Assembly (NCBI GenBank): GCA_958477465.1
Contig: CAUEFX010000112.1
Location: forward strand, 1-5,980
DNA from: an uncultured Bacteroides sp.
GTDB lineage: Bacteria; Bacteroidota; Bacteroidia; Bacteroidales; Bacteroidaceae
Length of the DNA: 5,980 bases
Direction: 5' to 3'
Shown here: positions 1 to 5,080 of the stretch, in pieces
Layout of the letters: each line of letters begins with the position of its first letter
How positions within the stretch are numbered: position 1 is the first letter of the stretch
Translations under genes and position numbers: made by a program
The notes under the pieces: model-generated
Seen by the model: only the letters and a program-made list of their open reading frames with translations
Database searches by the model: none
What the model was told of the DNA's origin: nothing

Positions 1-654
1 CCCGACAAGCGGAAACAGATTATCGGCTATATGCTTGAAAATATGCCCGATGTGGGGTTGCTCATTATTGACGGAATCCGTGACTTGATGTATGACATCA
101 ACAGCCCCAGTGAATCGACTGACCTAATCAACCTCTTGATGCGCTGGTCAAGCGGATATAACCTGCATATCCATACTGTACTGCATTTGAACAAGGGGGA
201 TGACAACACAAGGGGACATATTGGTACGGAGCTGAACAACAAGGCTGAAACCGTCCTGCAAATCACGAAAAGCCAGCAGGACGGCAACATAAGCGAGGTA
301 AAGGCGATGCACATACGTGACCGGGAATTTGACCCGTTCGCATTCCGTATCAATGACAACGCTTTACCCGAAATCGTGGATGATTATGTATTCCAACAAC
401 CTAAGCAGGACAGGAACTTTTCGCTTACGGAACTGACTGAACAGCAACACCGGGAAGCGTTGGAGAACGGTTTCGGCAAGCAGGTGGTACAAGGCTATTC
501 CAATGTCATAGCGGCATTGAAACAGGGTTATGCGAGTATCGGTTACGAGCGTGGACGCAATGTTCTTGTGTCGCTTAACAAGTTTCTTGTGAACAAGCGC
601 ATGATTGTGAAAGAGGGCAAGGGCTACCGCTATAATCCCGATTTCCATTATTAA
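1..654 (+). CDS. RepA-like RecA-fold hexameric helicase/ATPase, C-terminal part (5' end outside window)
   Basis: The frame is open from base 1, before the first ATG at 31, so the gene is cut by the left edge and 217 residues are visible. The segment VGLLIIDG (residues 18-25) is a hydrophobic strand ending in an acidic residue, a Walker B motif with D24. Residues 59-88 (TVLHLNKG, then RGHIGTELNNKAETVL) match the sensor strand and conserved RG-x-IG-x-L segment of RecA-fold replicative helicases of the RepA/AAA_25 kind. The Walker A loop must lie upstream of the window. Residues 165-215 look like a winged-helix-type C-terminal domain. Such proteins are ATP-driven DNA helicases that use single-stranded DNA. 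The primase-like gene follows after a 162-base gap in the same direction, which supports a role in replicating or unwinding the element. A related non-helicase AAA ATPase cannot be excluded. Confidence 0.8.
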   Translation, partial: PDKRKQIIGYMLENMPDVGLLIIDGIRDLMYDINSPSESTDLINLLMRWSSGYNLHIHTVLHLNKGDDNTRGHIGTELNNKAETVLQITKSQQDGNISEVKAMHIRDREFDPFAFRINDNALPEIVDDYVFQQPKQDRNFSLTELTEQQHREALENGFGKQVVQGYSNVIAALKQGYASIGYERGRNVLVSLNKFLVNKRMIVKEGKGYRYNPDFHY

Positions 655-664
655 AAGTCAGTTT

Positions 665-766
665 GGTTTAGTCCGGGTGTATATATAAGAGGAACGGACT
701 TACTATTTCCCAGTATCGGAACAGGCAGGTTTAGTATGGTACGGGTGTATATATAACGGACTAAAC
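665..766. repeat. Two-copy TATATATAA repeat with inverted-repeat flanks (possible iteron, origin or operator)
   Basis: The non-coding gap 655-816 contains two related copies about 65 bases apart. Each has GGTTTAGT (665-672 and 729-736), then the identical 15-mer CGGGTGTATATATAA (674-688 and 742-756), then ACGGACT (694-700 and 756-762). The outer ends form a perfect 10-base inverted repeat, GTTTAGTCCG at 666-675 and CGGACTAAAC at 757-766. Each copy also has its own arms: AGTCCG/CGGACT in copy one (670-675, 695-700) and GTTTAGT/ACTAAAC in copy two (730-736, 760-766). Placement between helicase and primase-like genes suggests a replication-initiation or protein-binding site. A regulator's operator is equally possible. 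No clear Bacteroides promoter (TTTG, then TAnnTTTG) was found in the gap. Confidence 0.7.
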
Positions 767-816
767 AGGACTGGTGCACTTTTCAACTATTTTTTAATCC
801 CCAAAAAGAAAATGTT

Positions 817-1782
817 ATGAACATCGAAGATGTGAAACAAATACCCATCGCAGACTATCTGCACAGTTTAGGTTACTCTCCTGTCAAGCAGCAGGGTAAC
901 GGTTTATGGTACAAATCACCGTTAAGGGAGGAACACGAACCGTCTTTCAAGGTGAACACTGACCGCAACCTTTGGTATGACTTTGGCGCAGGCAAGGGCG
1001 GCAACATCATCGCACTGGCAAAGGAACTCTATTGTTCAGACAGCTTGCCATACCTTTTAAACCGGATAGCGGAACAGACACCGCACGTCCGCCCGGTCAG
1101 TTTTTCTTTTCCCCAGCGTAGGACAGAACCGAGTTTCCAACATTTGGAAGTCCGTGACTTGACCCATCCGGCATTGCTCCGTTACTTGCAGGGGCGGGGT
1201 ATCAATATCGAACTGGCAAAAAGAGAATGTAAGGAACTCCATTTTACCAATAACGGCAGACCGTTCTTTGCTATCGGTTTCCCGAATATGGCAGGAGGTT
1301 ACGAGGTTCGCAATTCCTTTTTCAAAGGCTGCATCGCCCCGAAAGACATCACCCATATACGGCAGCAGGGAGAGCCGAGAGAGAAGTGTTTGGTATTCGA
1401 GGGGTTTATGGACTATCTTTCTTTCCTCACGCTCCGGATGAAGAACTGCCCGACCATGCCCGACCTTGACAGACAGGACTATGTCATTCTTAATTCGACT
1501 GTCAACGTGCCGAAAGCCATTGACGTGCTGTACCCGTATGAACGCATCCACTGTATGCTTGACAATGACAAGGCTGGATATGAAGCGACACGGGCTATCG
1601 AATTGGAATACTCCTACCGTGTGCGTGACTTCTCGCACAATTATAGGGGATATTCGGACTTGAACGATTATCTGTGCGGCAGGAAGCAGGAACAGAAAAA
1701 CGAAGCCAGCCAAGTGCAGGAAACGAAGCAGGAAACCGGACAACGTGCCGCCTCAAGACAAAAGAGAGGCAGGGGCATTTAA
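817..1782 (+). CDS. Primase-like protein with degenerate CHC2 zinc-finger region and Toprim domain
   Basis: This 321-residue protein has the DnaG-type layout. Residues 8-70 resemble the CHC2 domain that binds template DNA: SPLREEHEPSFKV (34-46), then WYDFGAGKGGNIIAL (53-67), parallel the usual CPFH-EktPSF and CFGCGagG segments. However, the cysteine and histidine ligands are absent (WYKSP in place of CPFH, YDFGAGKGG in place of CFGCGAGG), so zinc is probably not bound. The Toprim metal-binding acids are present as FEGFMD (E195) and MLDNDKAG (D249, D251), the latter followed by SDLNDYL near 280. After about residue 288 the tail is a basic, Gln/Glu-rich, probably disordered stretch. The expected activity is RNA primer synthesis on single-stranded DNA for replication or second-strand synthesis after transfer. 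A comparable gene, prmN1, occurs in the Bacteroides element NBU1, where it is also needed for excision. The ATG has only an A-rich upstream region, typical of Bacteroidales. Confidence 0.85.
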   Translation: MNIEDVKQIPIADYLHSLGYSPVKQQGNGLWYKSPLREEHEPSFKVNTDRNLWYDFGAGKGGNIIALAKELYCSDSLPYLLNRIAEQTPHVRPVSFSFPQRRTEPSFQHLEVRDLTHPALLRYLQGRGINIELAKRECKELHFTNNGRPFFAIGFPNMAGGYEVRNSFFKGCIAPKDITHIRQQGEPREKCLVFEGFMDYLSFLTLRMKNCPTMPDLDRQDYVILNSTVNVPKAIDVLYPYERIHCMLDNDKAGYEATRAIELEYSYRVRDFSHNYRGYSDLNDYLCGRKQEQKNEASQVQETKQETGQRAASRQKRGRGI

Positions 1783-1785
1783 TCC

Positions 1786-1797
1786 GGCAGGACTATC
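1786..1797 (-). other. Candidate nic site (TCCTG/CC) of an oriT
   Basis: Read on the minus strand, bases 1797-1786 give GATAGTCCTGCC. The core TCCTG followed by CC resembles the nick sequence of the IncP/MOBP family (TATCCTG, cut, then C), with one mismatch in the shared positions. A cut would fall between 1788 and 1787. It sits just after the primase stop codon and about 23 bases from the hairpin at 1821-1858, in the same order (hairpin, then nic) as in RP4. With this polarity the mob genes would enter the recipient last, as is normal. The match is short, so this is a candidate only. Confidence 0.3.
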
Positions 1798-1820
1798 AAC
1801 GGCTGGCGGTTTATTTGGAG

Positions 1821-1858
1821 AGCAAGGTTATGTTTCGGTAAACCGAAACTACCTTGCT
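1821..1858. other. Two-tier inverted repeat upstream of mob genes, probable oriT core
   Basis: The outer arms AGCAAGGT (1821-1828) and ACCTTGCT (1851-1858) are perfect complements. Inside them GTTTCGGT (1832-1839) and ACCGAAAC (1842-1849) are also perfect complements, leaving a very small loop and a short asymmetric bulge (three bases against one). This is by far the strongest hairpin in the window. It lies directly upstream of the relaxosome genes, where MobC and relaxase recognition sites normally sit. It has no T-run after it, which argues against a terminator. A second weaker inverted repeat, AAAATT/AATTTT (1874-1879, 1895-1900), follows. The oriT role is inferred from position and structure. 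Confidence 0.6.
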
Positions 1859-1927
1859 TTGCTCACCGCAAAGAAAATTTCTCCCGTTGGTCGCAATTTT
1901 TAAGACACCATTCAAACGTAAAAAACC

Positions 1928-2311
1928 ATGACGAGTATAAAGGACAAGCCGGGGGGACGTCCGGCAAAGAAACGGATAGAGAAGCAGCAACGGGTTGTCA
2001 GTACGAAACTGACCGAGTTGCAGTATTACGCCATCAGGAAGCGAGCCGGGGAAGCCGGGTTGCGTGTCAGTGAGTATGTAAGGCAGGCGGTTGTTTCGGC
2101 AGAGGTCATACCCCGGCTGAACAGGCAGGACGCGGACACCATCCGCAAGCTGGCAGGGGAAGCCAACAACATCAACCAGTTGGCGCACCGGGCAAATGCC
2201 GGAGGTTTCGCACTGGTGGCGGTGGAACTGGTGAAGCTCAAAAACAGGATTGTCGAAATCATAAACCATTTGTCGGATGATTGGAAAAATAAAAAAGGGA
2301 AGCGGTTTTAA
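1928..2311 (+). CDS. MobC/BmgB-type relaxosome accessory protein (ribbon-helix-helix)
   Basis: This 127-residue basic protein has a Lys/Arg-rich start (GGRPAKKRIEKQQR). A ribbon-helix-helix-like segment follows at about 22-57: the strand VVSTKLT, a helix from ELQYYAIRKRAGEAG, a turn, and VSEYVRQAVVS. Residues 75-92 carry the MobC family signature, an N-N-I-N-Q-L-A core (NNINQLAHRAN). The family binds the origin of transfer as a dimer and helps the relaxase open and nick DNA in the cytoplasm. The gene starts about 70 bases after the oriT-like hairpin, and its end overlaps the relaxase start by 35 bases, so the two are probably translationally coupled. Similar pairs are bmgB/bmgA of the Bacteroides element cLV25 and mobC/mobA elsewhere. 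The exact symbol cannot be settled from sequence alone. Confidence 0.88.
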   Translation: MTSIKDKPGGRPAKKRIEKQQRVVSTKLTELQYYAIRKRAGEAGLRVSEYVRQAVVSAEVIPRLNRQDADTIRKLAGEANNINQLAHRANAGGFALVAVELVKLKNRIVEIINHLSDDWKNKKGKRF

Positions 2312-3197
2312 GGGCTGTGTGAACTATGTGCTTGGCAAGGAGCAGGCGGTTTTGCTTCATGCGGACGGGGTTCTGACTGAAAGCCGGGGTGATATAATCC
2401 GCAGCTTCTGTATGCAGACCGGGATGAATCCCGATTTGAAGAAGCCTGTCGGACATATTGCGTTAAGTTATTCGACAGTGGATGCGCCCAAATTGACAGA
2501 CGGGAAGATGGTACAACTTGCGCAGGAGTATATGCGTGAAATGAAAATCACCGATACGCAGTATATCATCGTGCGCCATCAAGACCGGGAGCATCCGCAC
2601 GTGCATATCGTGTTCAACCGTATAGACAACAGCGGCAAGACTATTTCGGACAGGAACGATATGTACCGTAACGAACAAGTATGCAAGAAGCTGAAAGCCA
2701 AACACGGGCTTTATTTCGCTGGTGGAAAAGAACAGGTAAAGCAGCACCGACTGAAAGAGCCGGACAAGTCGAAATACGAGATTTACACGGCTGTGAAGAA
2801 CGAAATCGGCAAATCCCGTAACTGGCAGCAGTTACAGGAGCGGTTAGCAGAAAAGGGTATTACCGTCCGGTTCAAACGAAAGGGACAGACCGACGAGATA
2901 CAGGGCATATCCTTTTCCAAAGGTGAATACACGTTCAAGGGTTCGGAGATAGACCGGAGTTTCAGTTTTTCCAAACTGGACAAATGTTTCGGGTATGCAG
3001 GAATGAATGTTGCCGGAAGCCAACGGCAAACAACTTTCGCGCCCGTTCGGGAGCAAGCACTTGCACCGGGCAAGGCTGACAGTCCGTTGATAACTGGTTC
3101 GCTCGGTCTGTTTTCCGCTTCTTCTCCCCCAGTGGATGAAGAACCTAATTTTAATTTGAGAAAGAAGAAGAAAAAGAAAAAACAACTTAAACTGTAA
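2277..3197 (+). CDS. bmgA: MOBP-family relaxase/mobilization nuclease (BmgA-like)
   Basis: This 306-residue protein nicks one strand at oriT and stays bound to the 5' end through a tyrosine, then carries the strand to the recipient. The likely catalytic tyrosine is Y17, in FKGCVNYVLGK. The metal-binding HUH segment is HQDREHPHVHIVFNRI (101-116), giving the HxDxxHxHxHxxxN pattern of relaxases, with H101, H106, H108, H110 and N114. Residues 60-66 (HIALSYS) match the strand that precedes it in this family. From about 245 the protein is low-complexity and ends in an Arg followed by seven lysines. No helicase or primase domain is fused on, as is usual for small Bacteroides mobilizing relaxases. 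The ATG at 2277 lies inside the mobC end. The name bmgA is by family resemblance to cLV25 and not proven. Confidence 0.9.
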   Translation: MIGKIKKGSGFKGCVNYVLGKEQAVLLHADGVLTESRGDIIRSFCMQTGMNPDLKKPVGHIALSYSTVDAPKLTDGKMVQLAQEYMREMKITDTQYIIVRHQDREHPHVHIVFNRIDNSGKTISDRNDMYRNEQVCKKLKAKHGLYFAGGKEQVKQHRLKEPDKSKYEIYTAVKNEIGKSRNWQQLQERLAEKGITVRFKRKGQTDEIQGISFSKGEYTFKGSEIDRSFSFSKLDKCFGYAGMNVAGSQRQTTFAPVREQALAPGKADSPLITGSLGLFSASSPPVDEEPNFNLRKKKKKKKQLKL

Positions 3198-3201
3198 AGA
3201 C

Positions 3202-3921
3202 ATGGAAGATAATTTGATTTTAGAGGGGCTTCTCTCTATGGTTACGGAACTGAAAGAGAAGCAGGAAGCACAGGCAACGCCAGCCAGTCGGGAGGAAACT
3301 CTCGAACGGCTGGGAGCAATCGAACAAGCGTTGTCGGAACTGCACAGTAATTCGGCTGTTCCCGAAGAAAAGTTGCGGGTTATTCAAAGCCAACTTGACG
3401 ACATAAGGAGCAGGATGCAAGGTCAGCAGAAGAACATAGAGGACACCAAGAAAATAACATTGGAAACTTACCGTTGTTTCAAGGTAATGATTGATGCTTT
3501 GGGCTCTTGCAAGACGGATAAAGAGGAAGCTGCACCCTTACCGCTCTATCAACGGATTTACAACAAGGTCGCTTCTTGGATTCGTCCGGGATTGTTTCTT
3601 TTTTCGGCAGTGCTGGTTATCTGTTCCGCTTCCATATTTTTGAATGTCCGTTTGGCTGAACGTATGCAGCAGTTGCAGGACAACGATATGAAATACCGCT
3701 ATTTGCTGATGCAAGGACAGGCAGACGGGGAAACTTTTGATATGCTGGAAAACAAGTTCAAGTGGCAACGGGATAACGGTTTTATCCGAAGTTTGACCGA
3801 TTCAGTGATGGATTTTGAATATCGCATCCAAAAGCAGGCAGAAGCACTGGAACGTGCAAGGCTGTTGAATGAGCAAGCCGAACAGCTAAAGAAAGAAGCC
3901 GATAAGTTGGGTAAGCCATAA
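3202..3921 (+). CDS. Single-pass membrane protein with coiled-coil arms, mob-operon associated, function unknown
   Basis: This 239-residue protein starts four bases after the relaxase stop and is almost certainly in the same operon. Residues 14-85 are charged, Gln/Glu/Leu-rich and helical, a likely coiled coil. Residues 129-149 (PGLFLFSAVLVICSASIFLNV) form one clear transmembrane helix flanked by basic residues on both sides. Residues 150-165 and 205-236 are again Gln/Glu/Lys/Leu-rich heptad-like helices (EALERARLLNEQAEQLKKEA). There is no signal peptide and no enzyme motif. Proteins of this shape sit next to BmgA-type relaxases. One possible job is docking the relaxosome at the membrane or to the coupling protein of a helper element, but that is inference. 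I do not recognise a named family. Confidence 0.8.
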   Translation: MEDNLILEGLLSMVTELKEKQEAQATPASREETLERLGAIEQALSELHSNSAVPEEKLRVIQSQLDDIRSRMQGQQKNIEDTKKITLETYRCFKVMIDALGSCKTDKEEAAPLPLYQRIYNKVASWIRPGLFLFSAVLVICSASIFLNVRLAERMQQLQDNDMKYRYLLMQGQADGETFDMLENKFKWQRDNGFIRSLTDSVMDFEYRIQKQAEALERARLLNEQAEQLKKEADKLGKP

Positions 3922-3927
3922 GCAGGG

Positions 3928-3968
3928 AAAGTCGGAACAGATGAAGTACATTCACCGTTCCGGCTTTT
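3928..3968 (+). terminator. Hairpin terminator closing the mobilization operon
   Basis: The arms AAAGTCGGAAC (3928-3938) and GTTCCGGCTTT (3957-3967) pair over 11 positions, ten Watson-Crick and one G-U in the rightward transcript. A short TTTT lies at the base, and an inner TGAA/TTCA stem (3942-3945, 3951-3954) sits in the loop. It begins seven bases after the membrane-protein stop and ends just before the stop of the converging helix-turn-helix gene. It therefore probably serves both directions, although the G-U pair becomes a C-A mismatch on the leftward transcript. Confidence 0.7.
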
Positions 3969-3973
3969 CAGAT

Positions 3974-4333
3974 TCACTTCTTTTTCTTCGTACAGTGTTC
4001 TTTCTCGAACTGGCGTAGCGTGGTGACGCTGAACCGTTCTTTAATAAACTCCCGGACATCGGAAGCCTTGTAATACACTTTTCCGCTGATAGTGAAGTAA
4101 GGCAGCGCACCGATAGCCCGGTAGCGTTGCAGAGTTTTGATACTTACTTTGAATAATAAACACAAGTCTTGATTATCCAATAGGTTGTCATCTTCGGGTA
4201 GTACCTTGTCCGCATTGCGTAGTACCCGTACATCCTTGCAGAGTTCTTCCAGCTTGGCGTACAGCTTCTGCATCCATACGCTGAAATCGTCATTGTCTAT
4301 ATACATGATTGCTTCATTTTTCTGATTATACAT
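3974..4333 (-). CDS. Excisionase-like helix-turn-helix DNA-binding protein
   Basis: The 119-residue reading contains an HTH_17/MerR-like winged helix at about residues 52-99. It runs LLDNQDLCLLFKVSIKTLQRYR, then GALPYFTISGKVYY, then KASDVREFI: recognition helix, wing and closing helix. This is the pattern of the small Bacteroides element proteins annotated as excisionase or helix-turn-helix proteins, which bend DNA at attachment sites or regulate element genes. An N-terminal helix (about 17-40) may mediate dimerization. The C-terminus is lysine-rich (TKKKK). Translation could instead start at the internal ATG at 4306 (MYIDNDDF), which gives a 110-residue protein closer to family usage. It is convergent with the mob operon and lies downstream of the RteC-like gene on the same strand, 103 bases away. 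Whether it acts in excision or only in regulation is not visible. Confidence 0.82.
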   Translation of the reverse strand: MYNQKNEAIMYIDNDDFSVWMQKLYAKLEELCKDVRVLRNADKVLPEDDNLLDNQDLCLLFKVSIKTLQRYRAIGALPYFTISGKVYYKASDVREFIKERFSVTTLRQFEKEHCTKKKK

Positions 4334-4345
4334 TCTTGTCTGTCA

Positions 4346-4355
4346 ATCAATTGAT
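4346..4355. promoter_or_regulatory. Perfect 10-base palindrome upstream of the HTH gene, possible operator
   Basis: ATCAATTGAT is a perfect palindrome lying 13-22 bases before the first ATG of the helix-turn-helix gene. Its position between the likely promoter and the start fits an operator, perhaps for autoregulation. A 10-base palindrome can arise by chance, and I found no convincing TTTG/TAnnTTTG promoter around it. Confidence 0.25.
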
Positions 4356-4436
4356 GAAGCAAAGTTCAGAAAATAGGCGCAAAGAAATTACGGGGGAACT
4401 AATGGAATCCCCTATAAATAAATCATAAGTCACTGA

Positions 4437-5049
4437 TTATCTATATCCTTTCTTGTCATGTTCCTTTTTGATAAGTTCTACCAATCCATTAAGAAACCCG
4501 GTCAGTTTGCCCGGCTTTCGTTTTATCACGTCCTCATGTTTTTGGTAACAGTCGCCTATCTTGATGTTGAACAGCCATTCAAAGGCTTTCGCCAAGTCCA
4601 CCAAGTAGGCGGGCTTGCCGTTCTGATACACGATGTTTTTGGAGAGGAACAGACCGCTTACCATTTCCATGATGTTGATAAGGGTTGTCTTGTCTGCGAG
4701 ATAGAGAGGGGAAAGGGGCTGTTTGTTGATACGTTGCTGTAGCTGTTCCGGGTATTTGATGCGCCACTCGATAAGGCGTATTTCAGTGTTCAAAAGTCCT
4801 ATCGCTTCATCAATTAGATGCAGATGGGGCATTTTTTTCTTGCTCAAACCGTACACGATACGATTTAAGACGGTGCAAACCAAAGGAAAAATAACGTAGT
4901 AAAACGTTGTAATCCTGCTCATTGATACTAAAATTGGCTACATGGGTCGCCAATTCTTCGATAGCTTCTGCAAATTCAGATGCAGACACTTTACGTTGTG
5001 AGCATTCCGACAATAAGCGGAAAAATCTTTGGTCGAATATTTTTTTCAT
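4437..5049 (-). pseudogene. rteC: RteC-like regulator interrupted by a +1 frameshift in a 7-A run
   Basis: Two overlapping frames together make one protein. The first part starts at ATG 5049 (MKKIFDQRFFRLLSE) and stops at 4810. The second part continues from the same place in another frame to 4437. Removing one base from the seven-T run at 4832-4838 (seven As on the coding strand) joins them into a 203-residue protein, close to the length of RteC of CTnDOT. The C-terminal pattern fits RteC: ADKTTLINIMEMVSGLF, then AYLVDLAKAFEWLFNIKIGD, Y, then IKRKPGKLTGFLNGLVELI. RteC activates the excision operon of CTnDOT-type elements. The alternative start at 5118 would overlap the regulator gene upstream and adds a poor sequence, so 5049 is preferred. 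The break may be a true mutation, a sequencing error, or a site of ribosome or polymerase slippage. An ATG directly after the A run (4829-4831) could allow a restart. Family assignment rests mainly on the C-terminal half. Confidence 0.65.
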
Positions 5050-5080
5050 TGAGTCGATTAAAAATACTATTTGGCAGCAA

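Noticed and set aside
665..766. Repeated unit as a possible CRISPR array
   Set aside because: There are only two copies, with variable arms and palindromic flanks, no regular spacers and no cas genes nearby.
1057..1743. 228-codon open frame on the minus strand opposite the primase-like gene
   Set aside because: Its translation has no recognisable domain and is rich in the residues expected from reading codons of the primase backwards, while the plus-strand frame has clear Toprim motifs.
1821..1858. Nested hairpin as a terminator for the primase-like gene
   Set aside because: It lies about 40 bases after the stop codon, is followed by mixed sequence rather than a T-run, and is in the expected oriT position.
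1811..2269. 152-codon open frame on the minus strand opposite mobC and the oriT-like gap
   Set aside because: It runs across the hairpin and antisense to a well-supported MobC protein, and its product shows no family features.
4393..4412. GGGGA/TCCCC hairpin as terminator of the RteC-like gene
   Set aside because: The stem has only five pairs with a ten-base loop and no proper T-run on the minus strand, too weak to call.
4437..4922. Separate protein starting at ATG 4922 (MSRITTFYY)
   Set aside because: The first 30 or so residues are the out-of-frame reading of the upstream RteC-like segment. The two pieces join cleanly if one base is dropped from the seven-base run, so a frameshifted single gene is the better reading.
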